A DNA stretch of 64,000 nucleotides. It comes from Janthinobacterium sp. J1-1. Its GTDB lineage: Bacteria; Pseudomonadota; Gammaproteobacteria; Burkholderiales; Burkholderiaceae_D. Shown piece by piece: positions 37,984 to 46,638 of the stretch. The position numbers and the translations under genes are program-made. The DNA lies in the NCBI RefSeq assembly GCF_030944405.1, contig NZ_CP132339.1:806001-870000 (forward strand), written 5' to 3'. The number at the start of each line of letters is the position of its first letter. Position 1 is the first letter of the stretch. The notes beneath the pieces are model-generated. The model ran no database searches. It was not told where the DNA came from and saw only the letters and a program-made list of their open reading frames with translations.

Positions 37984-39039
37984 TTACGCGCTTTCGCGCG
38001 CGATGACTTCGCACGCCAGGCGGTTCAGGCGCGCGTTGGCGTGTTTGCTGTCGCTGCTGACCACGCCCAGCGCTTCGAGGATGCGCAGCGCGGCGATTTC
38101 GCCGATTGCGCGCGCGGGCGGGCGTATCGTCGTCAGGCTGGGCATCAATAGCGGCGAAATCGCATAGTCGCCAAAGCCCATCAGCGCGCATTGCGCTGGC
38201 ATGGCGATGCCGGCGCGCTGGCCTGCCAGCAGCGCCCCGGCGGCCAGGTTGTCGTTGGCGAAGATGATGGCGTCGGCCGGCTTCTTGCGCAGCGCCAGCG
38301 CTTCGATTGCCTGGCGGCCCGCATCGAAGGGGGCGGCTTCCGTCGGGATAAAAGTCCACGGTTTCAGGCCCGCCTCGCTCATCGCTTGCGCATAGCCGTC
38401 GCGCCGGTCCAGCGCGCTCAGGTCGCCCGCCAGGCTGTTCTGCACAAAGGCGATGCGGCGATAGCCCTTGTCGATCAAGTAGCGCGCCTGCTGCACGCCC
38501 ACGTCCACATTCGAAAAGCCCACCTGTATCGGTTTGCGGCGCGGCCGGTAGTCCCAGGTTTCCACCACCGGGATATGCGCTTCGGCCAGCATCTTTTCCG
38601 TCGCCTTGCTGTGGAAGGGCCCCGTCACCACCAGCGCCGCCGGCGACCAGCCGAGAAAGGCGCGCACCGCGCTTTCTTCCTGTTCCTGCGAAAAATAGCT
38701 CGACGCCAGCAGCAGCTGGTAGCCGTGGGCGCTCAAGGTATCGCTGAAGCTCTGGATGGTATTGGCAAAGATGGGGCCCGAGATATTCGGGATCACCATG
38801 CCGACGATGCGGCTGTGCGTCGAGGCCAGGCCGCCCGCCACCAGGTTGGGCACATAGTGCAACTGCGTCACGGCCGCCGCAATCCGTGCCCCAAGTTCGG
38901 TCGACACCTGCGACGGCTGCTTCAGGTAGCGCGACACCGTGATCGAACCCACTTGCGCCAGGCGCGCCACGTCGTGGATGGTGGCGCGGCCCGAGCCACG
39001 CCGCTTGCGCGTGCTTGCTGCTGGTTTTTCATCCGCCAT
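37984..39039 (-). CDS. LacI/GntR-type transcriptional repressor
   Basis: 351 residues. The DNA-binding domain is TIHDVARLAQVGSITVSRYL with the hinge helix VAGGLAS. The ligand-binding part (IVGMVIPNISGPIFANTIQ, FANDNLAAGALLAGQRAG) resembles GntR-type gluconate repressors. ATG 39039 (MADEKPAAS) follows AGGAA by 7 bases; earlier ATGs at 39060 and 39066 are possible. A palindrome matching the GntR operator pattern lies 75-90 bases upstream, between this gene and the TonB receptor, so it probably controls both directions. Confidence 0.9.
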   Translation of the reverse strand: MADEKPAASTRKRRGSGRATIHDVARLAQVGSITVSRYLKQPSQVSTELGARIAAAVTQLHYVPNLVAGGLASTHSRIVGMVIPNISGPIFANTIQSFSDTLSAHGYQLLLASSYFSQEQEESAVRAFLGWSPAALVVTGPFHSKATEKMLAEAHIPVVETWDYRPRRKPIQVGFSNVDVGVQQARYLIDKGYRRIAFVQNSLAGDLSALDRRDGYAQAMSEAGLKPWTFIPTEAAPFDAGRQAIEALALRKKPADAIIFANDNLAAGALLAGQRAGIAMPAQCALMGFGDYAISPLLMPSLTTIRPPARAIGEIAALRILEALGVVSSDSKHANARLNRLACEVIARESA

Positions 39040-39114
39040 GCGCTTATTCCTAAAAGACATATCCAAGGTTTTTTTAATTCTTTGACTTCAATCTGGCCAT
39101 CAAAGACACTTCAA

Positions 39115-39130
39115 ACGGTACCGGTACCAT
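39115..39130. promoter_or_regulatory. GntR-like operator between the repressor and the TonB receptor
   Basis: ACGGTACCGGTACCAT contains a perfect 12-bp palindrome GGTACCGGTACC (39117-39128) and resembles the E. coli GntR site ATGTTACCGGTAACAT. A weak promoter TTGACT (39082-39087) with GACACT (39105-39110) lies just before it, toward the receptor. Confidence 0.65.
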
Positions 39131-39230
39131 AAAAAGTCTAGCAGAGTTGCCGGGCAGGACAAAGTTGATTTCATGACCGCACAGATGCGTTTTTCGCATA
39201 AGCCCGGCAAACCATTACAGGGGTAATACC

Positions 39231-41513
39231 ATGCAACAGAACCATAGCAAGCGCACCGCCAGCCAGGCGGCATTGAAACAGGGACTGCTGCTCTCCAGCG
39301 TGTTGCTGGCCGGCGGCGTGCACGCCACCGACGTGGCGGACCAGGGCGACGCGGCGGTCGTCGCCGAAGCGGCCGCCATCGGCGTGGTCCAGGCGGGCAA
39401 TGAAGTGCCGAGCGTGACGGTCAGCGCCACGCGCCGCAACGCCAGCCTGCAGTCGGTGCCGCTGGCCATTACCGTGATCGATGGCGAACGGCTGGAACAG
39501 GCCAACCGCAACAGCATCGAGTCCATCGTGCAGGAGATCCCGAGCGCCACCTTCCGTCAGCAGGGAGGCAACAAGGACTCGACCATTTTCGTGCGCGGCA
39601 TCGGCACCATTTCCACCTCGCCCGGCGTCGAGCCGACGGTCTCCACCGTGATCGACGGCGTGGTGCTGGCGCGCCCCGGCCAGGCCACCCTGGACCTGCT
39701 CGATATCGACCGCGTGGAAGTGCTGCGCGGCCCGCAAGGCACCCTGTTCGGCAAGAACGCCTCGTCGGGCGTATTGAATGTGGTCAGCCGCAAGCCGGGC
39801 CAGCAGTTGGCCGGTTTTGTCGACGGCGGCTACTACGAAGGCAATGAAAAAAGGGTGCGCGCGGGCGTCTCCGGCGCGCTGGTGCCGAACGTGATCGCGG
39901 CGTCATTGAACGCCCTGTATGCGGACTACGACGGCAACGTCAATAACGTGCATGCCGGTGGCGGCAAGGTGAACGGCTACGAGCGCAAGGGCCTGCGCGC
40001 CCGTGTCGATATCACGCCGCGCGAGGACCTCGATATCACCTTGATTGCGGACTACCTGCGCGGCACCGGCTCGCCCAGTTTCACGGCGTATAAATCGACC
40101 AGCGCCGCGTTTTCGCAGGCGATTGCGCCGGTGGTGGCGCGGCCGGATAACCGCAGCGTCAATGTCGACCTGCCCAGCGATATCCGCGACACCAACCGTG
40201 GTGTTTCCGCCCAGGTGGACTGGCGCGTGGATGGCTACACCTTCACCTCGATCAGCGCCGCGCGCGACTGGGACAATGCGCAATACACCAGCACCTCGGC
40301 GATCGGCAACAGTGCCGAGGCGTCGCGCATCACGGCCGCGTATCCGGCCACGCGCGATATCGGCACGGTGGCGTTTTCGCAGGTCTCGCAGGAGCTGCGC
40401 GTGGCCTCGCCTAAAGACGGCTTTGTCGACTACGTGGCCGGCGCCTTCTACCTGCACGGCAAGGACCGCGAAGTCTACCAGCGCATCGTCACGACGAATA
40501 CGGTCAACAGCGGCCGCGCCGACTATGGCGTCAAGAACGACAGCTATGCCGTGTTTGGCGAAGCCACGCTGAACTTCACGCCGGCCCTGCGCGGCATCGC
40601 GGGTGCCCGCTGGAACCGCGACGAACTGGCCTACGACCACGCGCGCACCTCCACGCAAACCACCGCCTTTGCGGGCGTGCAGCCAGGTGTACAAAGCGCC
40701 GGTTCCGTCACCAAGGATGGCTATTCGGGCAGGGTCGGATTGCAGTACGACCTGGCGCCGGGCATCAATACCTACGCCACCTATTCGCGCGGCTACAAGG
40801 GGCCCGCCTACAATGTATTTTTCAATATGCTGGCGCGCGACACCCTGGCGCTCAAACCCGAAACCTCGGACGCGTTCGAGCTGGGACTGAAGTCAAGCTG
40901 GCTGCAGCGCCGCCTGACGGTCAACGTGGCCGCCTTCCATACCGCCTACAAGGACTACCAGGCCAACTTCTATGACACGGTGGCCGGCGCCGTCGTCACG
41001 CGCCTGATCAACGCGGGCGAAGTCTCCACGCGCGGGCTGGAACTGGATGTGACGGCGCGCCCCACGCAGCAGCTGAGCCTGAACGCGGCGCTGGCTTATA
41101 CGGACGCGCAGATCGACCAGTTCAACTGCCCGGCCGCCGCTGCCGCCTCGTGCAACCTGAATGGCAAGACCCTGCCGTTTTCGCCGAAATGGAAAAGCTT
41201 TGTGCGCGCCAATTACGGCATTCCGCTCAATAACGGTCTGCTGCTGGACCTGTCGGCCGACTACAGCTATCAGAGCCGCACGCAGTACGACCTGTTCCAG
41301 TCGCCGGACGCGATCCAGGGCGCGTATGGCCTGCTCAACGCGGGCGTGACCCTGTCGTCCACGGACGGCGGCTGGCGGGTGGCGCTGGTGGCCAAAAACC
41401 TGGCCAACAAATCGTATGCGACCAACCTGGTCGCCTCCACCGGCTACGTGACGCGCGGCGTGCCGCGCGACGACAGCCGTTACTTCGGCATCACCGCCCG
41501 CAAGGAATTTTAA
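39231..41513 (+). CDS. TonB-dependent outer-membrane receptor
   Basis: 760 residues with a signal-like N-terminus. A possible TonB box lies at VPSVTVSATRRN (residues 59-70), then a plug domain (VEVLRGPQGTLFGKNASSG) and a 22-strand-type barrel ending in YFGITARKEF with terminal Phe. The class resembles FecA/CirA-like and Oxalobacteraceae nutrient receptors; the ligand is not siderophore-specific by sequence. The operator lies upstream, and the monooxygenase gene starts one base after the stop, so the cassette is likely a regulated uptake-and-degradation unit. Confidence 0.9.
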   Translation: MQQNHSKRTASQAALKQGLLLSSVLLAGGVHATDVADQGDAAVVAEAAAIGVVQAGNEVPSVTVSATRRNASLQSVPLAITVIDGERLEQANRNSIESIVQEIPSATFRQQGGNKDSTIFVRGIGTISTSPGVEPTVSTVIDGVVLARPGQATLDLLDIDRVEVLRGPQGTLFGKNASSGVLNVVSRKPGQQLAGFVDGGYYEGNEKRVRAGVSGALVPNVIAASLNALYADYDGNVNNVHAGGGKVNGYERKGLRARVDITPREDLDITLIADYLRGTGSPSFTAYKSTSAAFSQAIAPVVARPDNRSVNVDLPSDIRDTNRGVSAQVDWRVDGYTFTSISAARDWDNAQYTSTSAIGNSAEASRITAAYPATRDIGTVAFSQVSQELRVASPKDGFVDYVAGAFYLHGKDREVYQRIVTTNTVNSGRADYGVKNDSYAVFGEATLNFTPALRGIAGARWNRDELAYDHARTSTQTTAFAGVQPGVQSAGSVTKDGYSGRVGLQYDLAPGINTYATYSRGYKGPAYNVFFNMLARDTLALKPETSDAFELGLKSSWLQRRLTVNVAAFHTAYKDYQANFYDTVAGAVVTRLINAGEVSTRGLELDVTARPTQQLSLNAALAYTDAQIDQFNCPAAAAASCNLNGKTLPFSPKWKSFVRANYGIPLNNGLLLDLSADYSYQSRTQYDLFQSPDAIQGAYGLLNAGVTLSSTDGGWRVALVAKNLANKSYATNLVASTGYVTRGVPRDDSRYFGITARKEF

Positions 41514-41514
41514 G

Positions 41515-42819
41515 ATGGCTGCTACCCCCAAACGCCAGCTCAGCATCGGCGCTTTCCTGATGCGCCACGGCCACCATGTGGCGGCCTGGCGCCATCCCGA
41601 TACCGACCTCGAAGGCAATGTGTTCCAGGTCTTCAAGCGCCAGGTGCTGGCCGCCGAAAAAGCCTGCCTCGACGCCGTCTTTTTTGCCGACAGCGTGGCG
41701 CTGACCAATGGCGTGCCGGCGCTCGAACCCTTGACCTTGTTGTCGGCGCTGGCCGCCGTCACCGAGCATATCGGCCTGATCGGCACGGCCACCACCACCT
41801 ACAACGAGCCGTATCACGTGGCGCGCAAGTTCGCCTCGCTCGATACGATTTCGCAGGGCCGCGCCGGCTGGAACCTCGTCACCTCGGACAACGCCATCGA
41901 GGCGCAGAACTTCGGCCGCGAGCAACACGTGGGCCATGCCGAGCGCTATGGGCGGGCGCGTGAATTTTACGATGTCGTGACGGGCCTGTGGAATGGCTGG
42001 GATGATGACGCCGCCGTCAACGACAAGGCCAACGGGCAGTTGTACCGGCCCGGCAGCGTGCGCCGGCTCGATCACCATGGCGAACATTTTTCGGTGGCTG
42101 GGCCGCTCAATGTGGCGCGCAGCGCCCAGGGTCATCCTGTGGTGGTGCAGGCCGGCAGTTCCGAGGCCGGCCGCGCGCTGGCCGCCGCCACCGCCGACGT
42201 GGTATTCACGGCCCATCCGGCGCTGCCGTCGGCGCAGGCCTTTTACCGCGATCTCAAGCAGCGCGTGGCAGCCATCGGGCGCGATCCGGACTCGTTGAAA
42301 ATCATGCCGGGCCTGTTTGCCGTGGTGGGGAGTAGCGAAGCGGAGGCGCAGGATAAATTCGGCGTATTGCAGGAACTGGTGCAGCCCGAGGTGGGGCTGG
42401 CGCTGCTGGGCCGCATGATCGGCAATTTCGATTTGTCCGCTTACGACATCGACGGGCCGCTGCCCGAACTGCCGCTGACCAACGATGGCCAGCGCAGCCG
42501 CCAGCAATTGCTGACCAGCCTGGCGCAGGGCGAAAACCTCACCATCCGCCAGCTGTATCAACGGATCGCCGGCGGACGCGGCCACTTCACGGTGATCGGC
42601 ACCGCGCAGACGGTGGCCGACCAGATGCAGCAGTGGTTCGAACAAGAGGCAGCCGACGGTTTCAATTTCATGTCACCGCATCTGCCGGGAGGTCTGGACG
42701 ATTTCCTGCAAGGCGTGGTGCCGGAACTGCAGCGGCGCGGCCTGTTCCGCACCGAATATGCGGGCAGTACCTTGCGTGGTCATCTGGGCTTGGCCAAGCC
42801 GGGGAGGGTGCATGCCTAA
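41515..42819 (+). CDS. FMN-dependent monooxygenase of the NtaA/SnaA/DszA type
   Basis: 434 residues. A bacterial-luciferase-like TIM barrel with QVFKRQVLAAEKACLDAVFFAD, TTTYNEPYHVARKFASLD, GRAGWNLVTSDN and QAGSSEAGRALAA, all hallmarks of the NtaA/SnaA/DszA group. These enzymes oxidise sulfones, nitrilotriacetate or related substrates with FMNH2 from a separate reductase, which is not in the window. With the SsuA-like protein it suggests scavenging of an organosulfur compound. The stop overlaps the next gene by 8 bases. Confidence 0.9.
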   Translation: MAATPKRQLSIGAFLMRHGHHVAAWRHPDTDLEGNVFQVFKRQVLAAEKACLDAVFFADSVALTNGVPALEPLTLLSALAAVTEHIGLIGTATTTYNEPYHVARKFASLDTISQGRAGWNLVTSDNAIEAQNFGREQHVGHAERYGRAREFYDVVTGLWNGWDDDAAVNDKANGQLYRPGSVRRLDHHGEHFSVAGPLNVARSAQGHPVVVQAGSSEAGRALAAATADVVFTAHPALPSAQAFYRDLKQRVAAIGRDPDSLKIMPGLFAVVGSSEAEAQDKFGVLQELVQPEVGLALLGRMIGNFDLSAYDIDGPLPELPLTNDGQRSRQQLLTSLAQGENLTIRQLYQRIAGGRGHFTVIGTAQTVADQMQQWFEQEAADGFNFMSPHLPGGLDDFLQGVVPELQRRGLFRTEYAGSTLRGHLGLAKPGRVHA

Positions 42820-44038
42820 GCTGGTCTTGTCCCTGGCGCTGCTGGCGGTTTGCCTGCCGGCCGCCGCCGACTGGGTGATCGGCGACGCGCGGCCCGATGC
42901 GCCCGCGCTGGCCGCGCGCGGTGCCTACAAGGTCGGCGTGCGCACCGAACAGATCGTGCACCGCGGCCAGCTCGATATCCTGCGCGCCACTGCGGCCAAT
43001 CCGGCGCCACGTTATGACCGCGCATTGACGCTGGAAGTCTGGTATCCGGCGCAGCTGGCCGCCGGCGAGCGCGAAGCCGTCGTCTACACCGATGTGCTGG
43101 GTGCGGGCGCCAATAATCCGGCCCGGCCCAATACGCCGTTTACGTTTGCGGGACGGGCCGCGCGTGGCGCCGCCGCGGTCAAGGGCGCGTTTCCCCTGCT
43201 GATCGTCTCGCACGGCTATCCCGGCTCGCGCCTGCAGATGAGCTACCTGACCGAAAACCTGGCCTCGAAAGGCTATGTGGTGGTGGCCATCGATCATCTT
43301 GAATCGACGCGCGCCGACCGGGCCGGCTTTGCCAGCACCTTGCTGAACCGCCCGCTCGACGACGGTTTTGTCCTCGACACGGTGGCCGGCTGGAGCCAGG
43401 CGGGCAGCGGCCATTTCCTGGCCGGCGCCGTCGATGCCGATCACACCGCGCTGCTCGGCTATTCCATGGGCGGCTATGGCGCGCTGGTGGCGGCCGGCGC
43501 CGGCGTGGACCTGGCCGCCCTCAAGCCGCTCGGCGTGGCTGACACCACCGCCTTTGTGGCGCGCGCGTCCGATCCGCGCATCCACGCCGTGGTGGCATTC
43601 GCCCCCTGGGGCGGCGCGCGCCAGCTGTGGACCAGTGCGTCCCTGGCCGGCCTGCGGGTGCCGCTGCTGTTTATCGCCGGCGAGCAGGACACGATCGCCG
43701 GCTTTGACGACGGCGTGCTGCGCCTGGCGCGGGAAGCCGTCAATGCGCCGCGCTACCTGCTGGCCTACCAGAATGCGCGCCACAATATCGCCCCCAATCC
43801 GCCGCCACCGGCAGCGTATGCCAACCGCGAGGATTTTTCCGCGTATGCGGAAAGCGCCTGGGACAGCGCGCGCATCAACAATATCAACCAGCATGTGGTG
43901 ACGGCCTTTCTGGAGCAAACCTTGCGCCAGCGCGACATGGGCCGCCATCTGGCGCCCGAGTCGGAGCTTGCTCCGGCCCGCATCGGCCCCGGCCTCACCT
44001 GGCGCCACTGGCCGGCCGCGGTGGAAAAGGCCGATTAG
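42812..44038 (+). CDS. Secreted alpha/beta hydrolase
   Basis: 408 residues. A signal peptide (MPKLVLSLALLAVCLPAAA) precedes a hydrolase domain with the nucleophile elbow LLGYSMGGYGAL (catalytic Ser near 220), an oxyanion-loop HGYPGSR, and an acid in FIAGEQDTIAG. It resembles PAF-acetylhydrolase/dienelactone-hydrolase relatives. It overlaps the monooxygenase gene and is the last member of the cassette, perhaps releasing the compound from an ester before uptake. Substrate unknown. Confidence 0.85.
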   Translation: MPKLVLSLALLAVCLPAAADWVIGDARPDAPALAARGAYKVGVRTEQIVHRGQLDILRATAANPAPRYDRALTLEVWYPAQLAAGEREAVVYTDVLGAGANNPARPNTPFTFAGRAARGAAAVKGAFPLLIVSHGYPGSRLQMSYLTENLASKGYVVVAIDHLESTRADRAGFASTLLNRPLDDGFVLDTVAGWSQAGSGHFLAGAVDADHTALLGYSMGGYGALVAAGAGVDLAALKPLGVADTTAFVARASDPRIHAVVAFAPWGGARQLWTSASLAGLRVPLLFIAGEQDTIAGFDDGVLRLAREAVNAPRYLLAYQNARHNIAPNPPPPAAYANREDFSAYAESAWDSARINNINQHVVTAFLEQTLRQRDMGRHLAPESELAPARIGPGLTWRHWPAAVEKAD

Positions 44039-44132
44039 GCAAACGCCTTTCTCTTGACGCCAGCCTGGTGCGTGTGTACGGTAAAGGGCTGGCCGCTTGT
44101 ATAATGCAGCCAAATCAACAGGGCTGCCTACC

Positions 44133-44867
44133 ATGACCAATACGACGCATTTCGGATACAAAACAGTTGCAGAAGACGATAAAGTGCGCGAAGTCGCCAA
44201 GGTGTTTCACTCCGTCGCTGCCAAATATGACGTGATGAACGACCTGATGTCGGGCGGCCTGCATCGCTTGTGGAAGACGTTTACGATTGCCAACGCGGGC
44301 GTGCGCCCCGGCTTCAAGGTGCTCGATATCGCCGGCGGCACGGGCGACCTGTCCAAGGCCTTTGCCAAGCAGGCGGGCCCGACCGGTGAAGTCTGGCTGA
44401 CCGATATCAACGAGTCGATGTTGCGCGTGGGCCGCGACCGCCTCTTGAATCGCGGCCTGTTGACCCCCACCATGTTGTGTGACGCGGAAAAACTGCCGTT
44501 CCCCGATAACTATTTTGACCGTGTCAGCGTGGCCTTTGGCCTGCGCAACATGACGCACAAGGACGTGGCACTGGCGGAAATGCGCCGCGTGCTGAAACCG
44601 GGCGGCAAGCTGCTGGTGCTGGAATTTTCGAAAGTGGCGGCGCCGCTGCAAAAGCCGTACGACCTGTATTCGTTCTCGGTGCTGCCATGGTTCGGGCAGA
44701 AGATTGCCGGCGACGCGGAAAGCTACCGCTACCTGGCCGAATCGATCCGCATGCATCCGGACCAGGAAACCCTGAAGACGATGATGGAAACGGCGGGCCT
44801 CGAGCGCGTGCAATACTACAATTTGACGGCAGGCATAGCCGCTTTGCATACCGGCATCAAGATGTAA
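44133..44867 (+). CDS. ubiE: Ubiquinone/menaquinone methyltransferase UbiE
   Basis: 244 residues. It performs the C-methylation step of ubiquinone (and menaquinone) synthesis with SAM. The SAM loop [13 protein letters not shown] and the family signatures [17 protein letters not shown] and [16 protein letters not shown] are intact. ATG 44133 is preferred over the earlier in-frame ATG at 44097. A TATAAT at 44100-44105 may be its -10 box. It begins the ubiE-Tim44-ubiJ-ubiB group. Confidence 0.96.
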   Translation: MTNTTHFGYKTVAEDDKVREVAKVFHSVAAKYDVMNDLMSGGLHRLWKTFTIANAGVRPGFKVLDIAGGTGDLSKAFAKQAGPTGEVWLTDINESMLRVGRDRLLNRGLLTPTMLCDAEKLPFPDNYFDRVSVAFGLRNMTHKDVALAEMRRVLKPGGKLLVLEFSKVAAPLQKPYDLYSFSVLPWFGQKIAGDAESYRYLAESIRMHPDQETLKTMMETAGLERVQYYNLTAGIAALHTGIKM

Positions 44868-44894
44868 GTTGTTTGTTGGTAATTAGGAGATGAA

Positions 44895-45842
44895 ATGAAA
44901 CTGAAAAAATTTATGGTCGGCATGATGCTGGCCGCTACCACCGTATCCATGCTGGGCGAGGCGCTGGCCCGTCCCATGGGCGGTGGCCGTTCCATGGGAC
45001 GCCAGTCGCAGAACGTGAGCCGCCAGGCGCCCGCACCGGCGCCGGCCCCCGCGCCAGCGGCCGCACAGCGCCAGGCCCAACCGGCACCTGCCGCGCCGGC
45101 GCCGGCCTCTGCCGCCAAACCGCCTAGCCGCTGGAAGGGTTTGCTGGGCGGCGCCTTGCTGGGCCTGGGCCTGGGCGCGCTGCTGTCGCATTTCGGCTTG
45201 GGCGGCGCCCTGGCCAGCATGATCAGCACCTTGCTGATGGTGGCCTTGCTGGCCGGTGCCGCTTACTTCATCTACCGCATGGTGCGCGGCAAGCGCGAGA
45301 ACAATGGCAATCCGGCGCCGTTTGCCGGTTTTGGCGGCAATACGCCTGCGCCGGCCGGCAATGTGCCGGAGATCGGTTCGCGCATTCCACCGCTGCCGCC
45401 GCTGCAACCGGTGTCGTCCGGCGTCGGCCTGGACAAGCCTGCCGCGCCGGTCGCTCCCGCACAATGGGGCGTGCCGGCCGATTTTGATCAAGCCGCCTTT
45501 TTGCGCCATGCGAAAAGCAACTTCATTCGCCTGCAGGCCGCCTGGGACAAGGCCGACGTCAACGATATCCGCGAGTTCACCACGCCCGAAGTGTATGCCG
45601 AGCTGCGCATGCAGATCCAGGAACGGGGCGCGCAAGCGGACTTCACCGACGTGGTCACCATCGACGCCGAGTTGCTGGGCATCGAGACCAGCGTCAACGA
45701 TTACCTGGCCAGCGTGAAGTTCATCGGCCAGATCCGTTCGGCGCCAGGCGCTGCAGCCGAGCCGTTCTCGGAAGTGTGGAATATGTCGAAACCGGTCAGT
45801 GGCAGCACCGGCTGGGTACTGGCAGGTATCCAGCAAGTGTAA
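44895..45842 (+). CDS. Tim44-like domain membrane protein
   Basis: 315 residues. A signal sequence or first membrane helix is followed by an alanine-proline-rich segment (about 45-78), a glycine-rich hydrophobic region (WKGLLGGALLGLGLGALLSH) and a second helix (MISTLLMVALLAGAAYFIY). The C-terminal 120 residues form the Tim44-like domain (FLRHAKSNFIRLQAAWDKAD). It sits between ubiE and ubiJ as in other beta-proteobacteria; function unknown, possibly a scaffold near the Ubi complex. A TAGGAGA site precedes ATG 44895. Confidence 0.88.
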   Translation: MKLKKFMVGMMLAATTVSMLGEALARPMGGGRSMGRQSQNVSRQAPAPAPAPAPAAAQRQAQPAPAAPAPASAAKPPSRWKGLLGGALLGLGLGALLSHFGLGGALASMISTLLMVALLAGAAYFIYRMVRGKRENNGNPAPFAGFGGNTPAPAGNVPEIGSRIPPLPPLQPVSSGVGLDKPAAPVAPAQWGVPADFDQAAFLRHAKSNFIRLQAAWDKADVNDIREFTTPEVYAELRMQIQERGAQADFTDVVTIDAELLGIETSVNDYLASVKFIGQIRSAPGAAAEPFSEVWNMSKPVSGSTGWVLAGIQQV

Positions 45843-45920
45843 AAACTTGCTGAAGTTGGGCTTAAGTCCAGCCGCCATGCATGATGCTTGACGGAATTGG
45901 CCTGCTGAAATGTTAAGATC

Positions 45921-45953
45921 AAGACCGCCCGCAGGTATTTCGGGCGGTCTTTT
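45921..45953 (+). terminator. Terminator between the Tim44-like gene and ubiJ
   Basis: AAGACCGCCCG (45921-45931) pairs perfectly with CGGGCGGTCTT (45941-45951), followed by Ts. It lies between two genes on the same strand. Confidence 0.85.
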
Positions 45954-45984
45954 CTTTTTAAGGGCGCGCCTGGCGCGCAAGCAT

Positions 45985-46638
45985 ATGATTGCATCTGTTC
46001 CAGATCTTTCCCCGACGGCCGCCGTCAGCCTGGCTGCCGTGGCCACCATCAACCACTTGCTGGCGCAGGAGCCGTGGGCGCGCAAGCAACTGGCCGTGCA
46101 TGCCGGCAAACTGGCCGTGATCGATACGGGCGCCGTGGCGATCCGCCTGCTGGTCGACGGCATCGGCATGCTGGAGCGCGCACCTGTTGATGTGCCGGCC
46201 AATGTCACCATCCGCGTGAAATTGTCGGATTTGCCCTTGATTGCGCAAAACCGCGAGCGCGCATTTTCCTATGTGAAGATCGAGGGCGATGCCGAGTTCG
46301 CCAATGCGATCTCGCAGCTGAGCAAGGGTCTGCGCTGGGATGCCGAACACGACCTGGAAAAAGTGCTGGGTCCGATACTGGCCACGCGCATGGTCGCCGG
46401 TGCCCGCGATGCGGTGGACTTTGTCCGTGCCGGCCAGCAAAAACTGGCGGAAAACGTGGCCGAGTATTTCCTGGAAGAACAGCCACTGCTGATCCGTCCC
46501 GCCAACCTGGCGGACTATTCCGCCGGCGTCACGCGCGTGCGCGACGACGTCGAACGCCTGGCCAAGCGCCTTGCCCGGCTGGAAAAGGCGCATGCCGCCG
46601 TCCAGCCTTTGCCACCTTCACCGGATGTGTCTACATGA
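45985..46638 (+). CDS. ubiJ: Ubiquinone biosynthesis accessory factor UbiJ
   Basis: 217 residues. UbiJ has an SCP2-like lipid-binding domain ([22 protein letters not shown] start; [19 protein letters not shown]) and helps UbiK and the Ubi enzymes handle hydrophobic intermediates. The C-terminal helix ([19 protein letters not shown]) forms the coiled coil that meets UbiK. ATG 45985 lies 32 bases after a strong terminator, so transcription probably starts anew or reads through. Its stop overlaps the ubiB start by four bases. Confidence 0.93.
   Translation: MIASVPDLSPTAAVSLAAVATINHLLAQEPWARKQLAVHAGKLAVIDTGAVAIRLLVDGIGMLERAPVDVPANVTIRVKLSDLPLIAQNRERAFSYVKIEGDAEFANAISQLSKGLRWDAEHDLEKVLGPILATRMVAGARDAVDFVRAGQQKLAENVAEYFLEEQPLLIRPANLADYSAGVTRVRDDVERLAKRLARLEKAHAAVQPLPPSPDVST

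Noticed and set aside
44054..44105. TTGACG at 44054-44059 as -35 partner of the TATAAT before ubiE
   Set aside because: The spacing is 40 bp, too long for a sigma-70 promoter.
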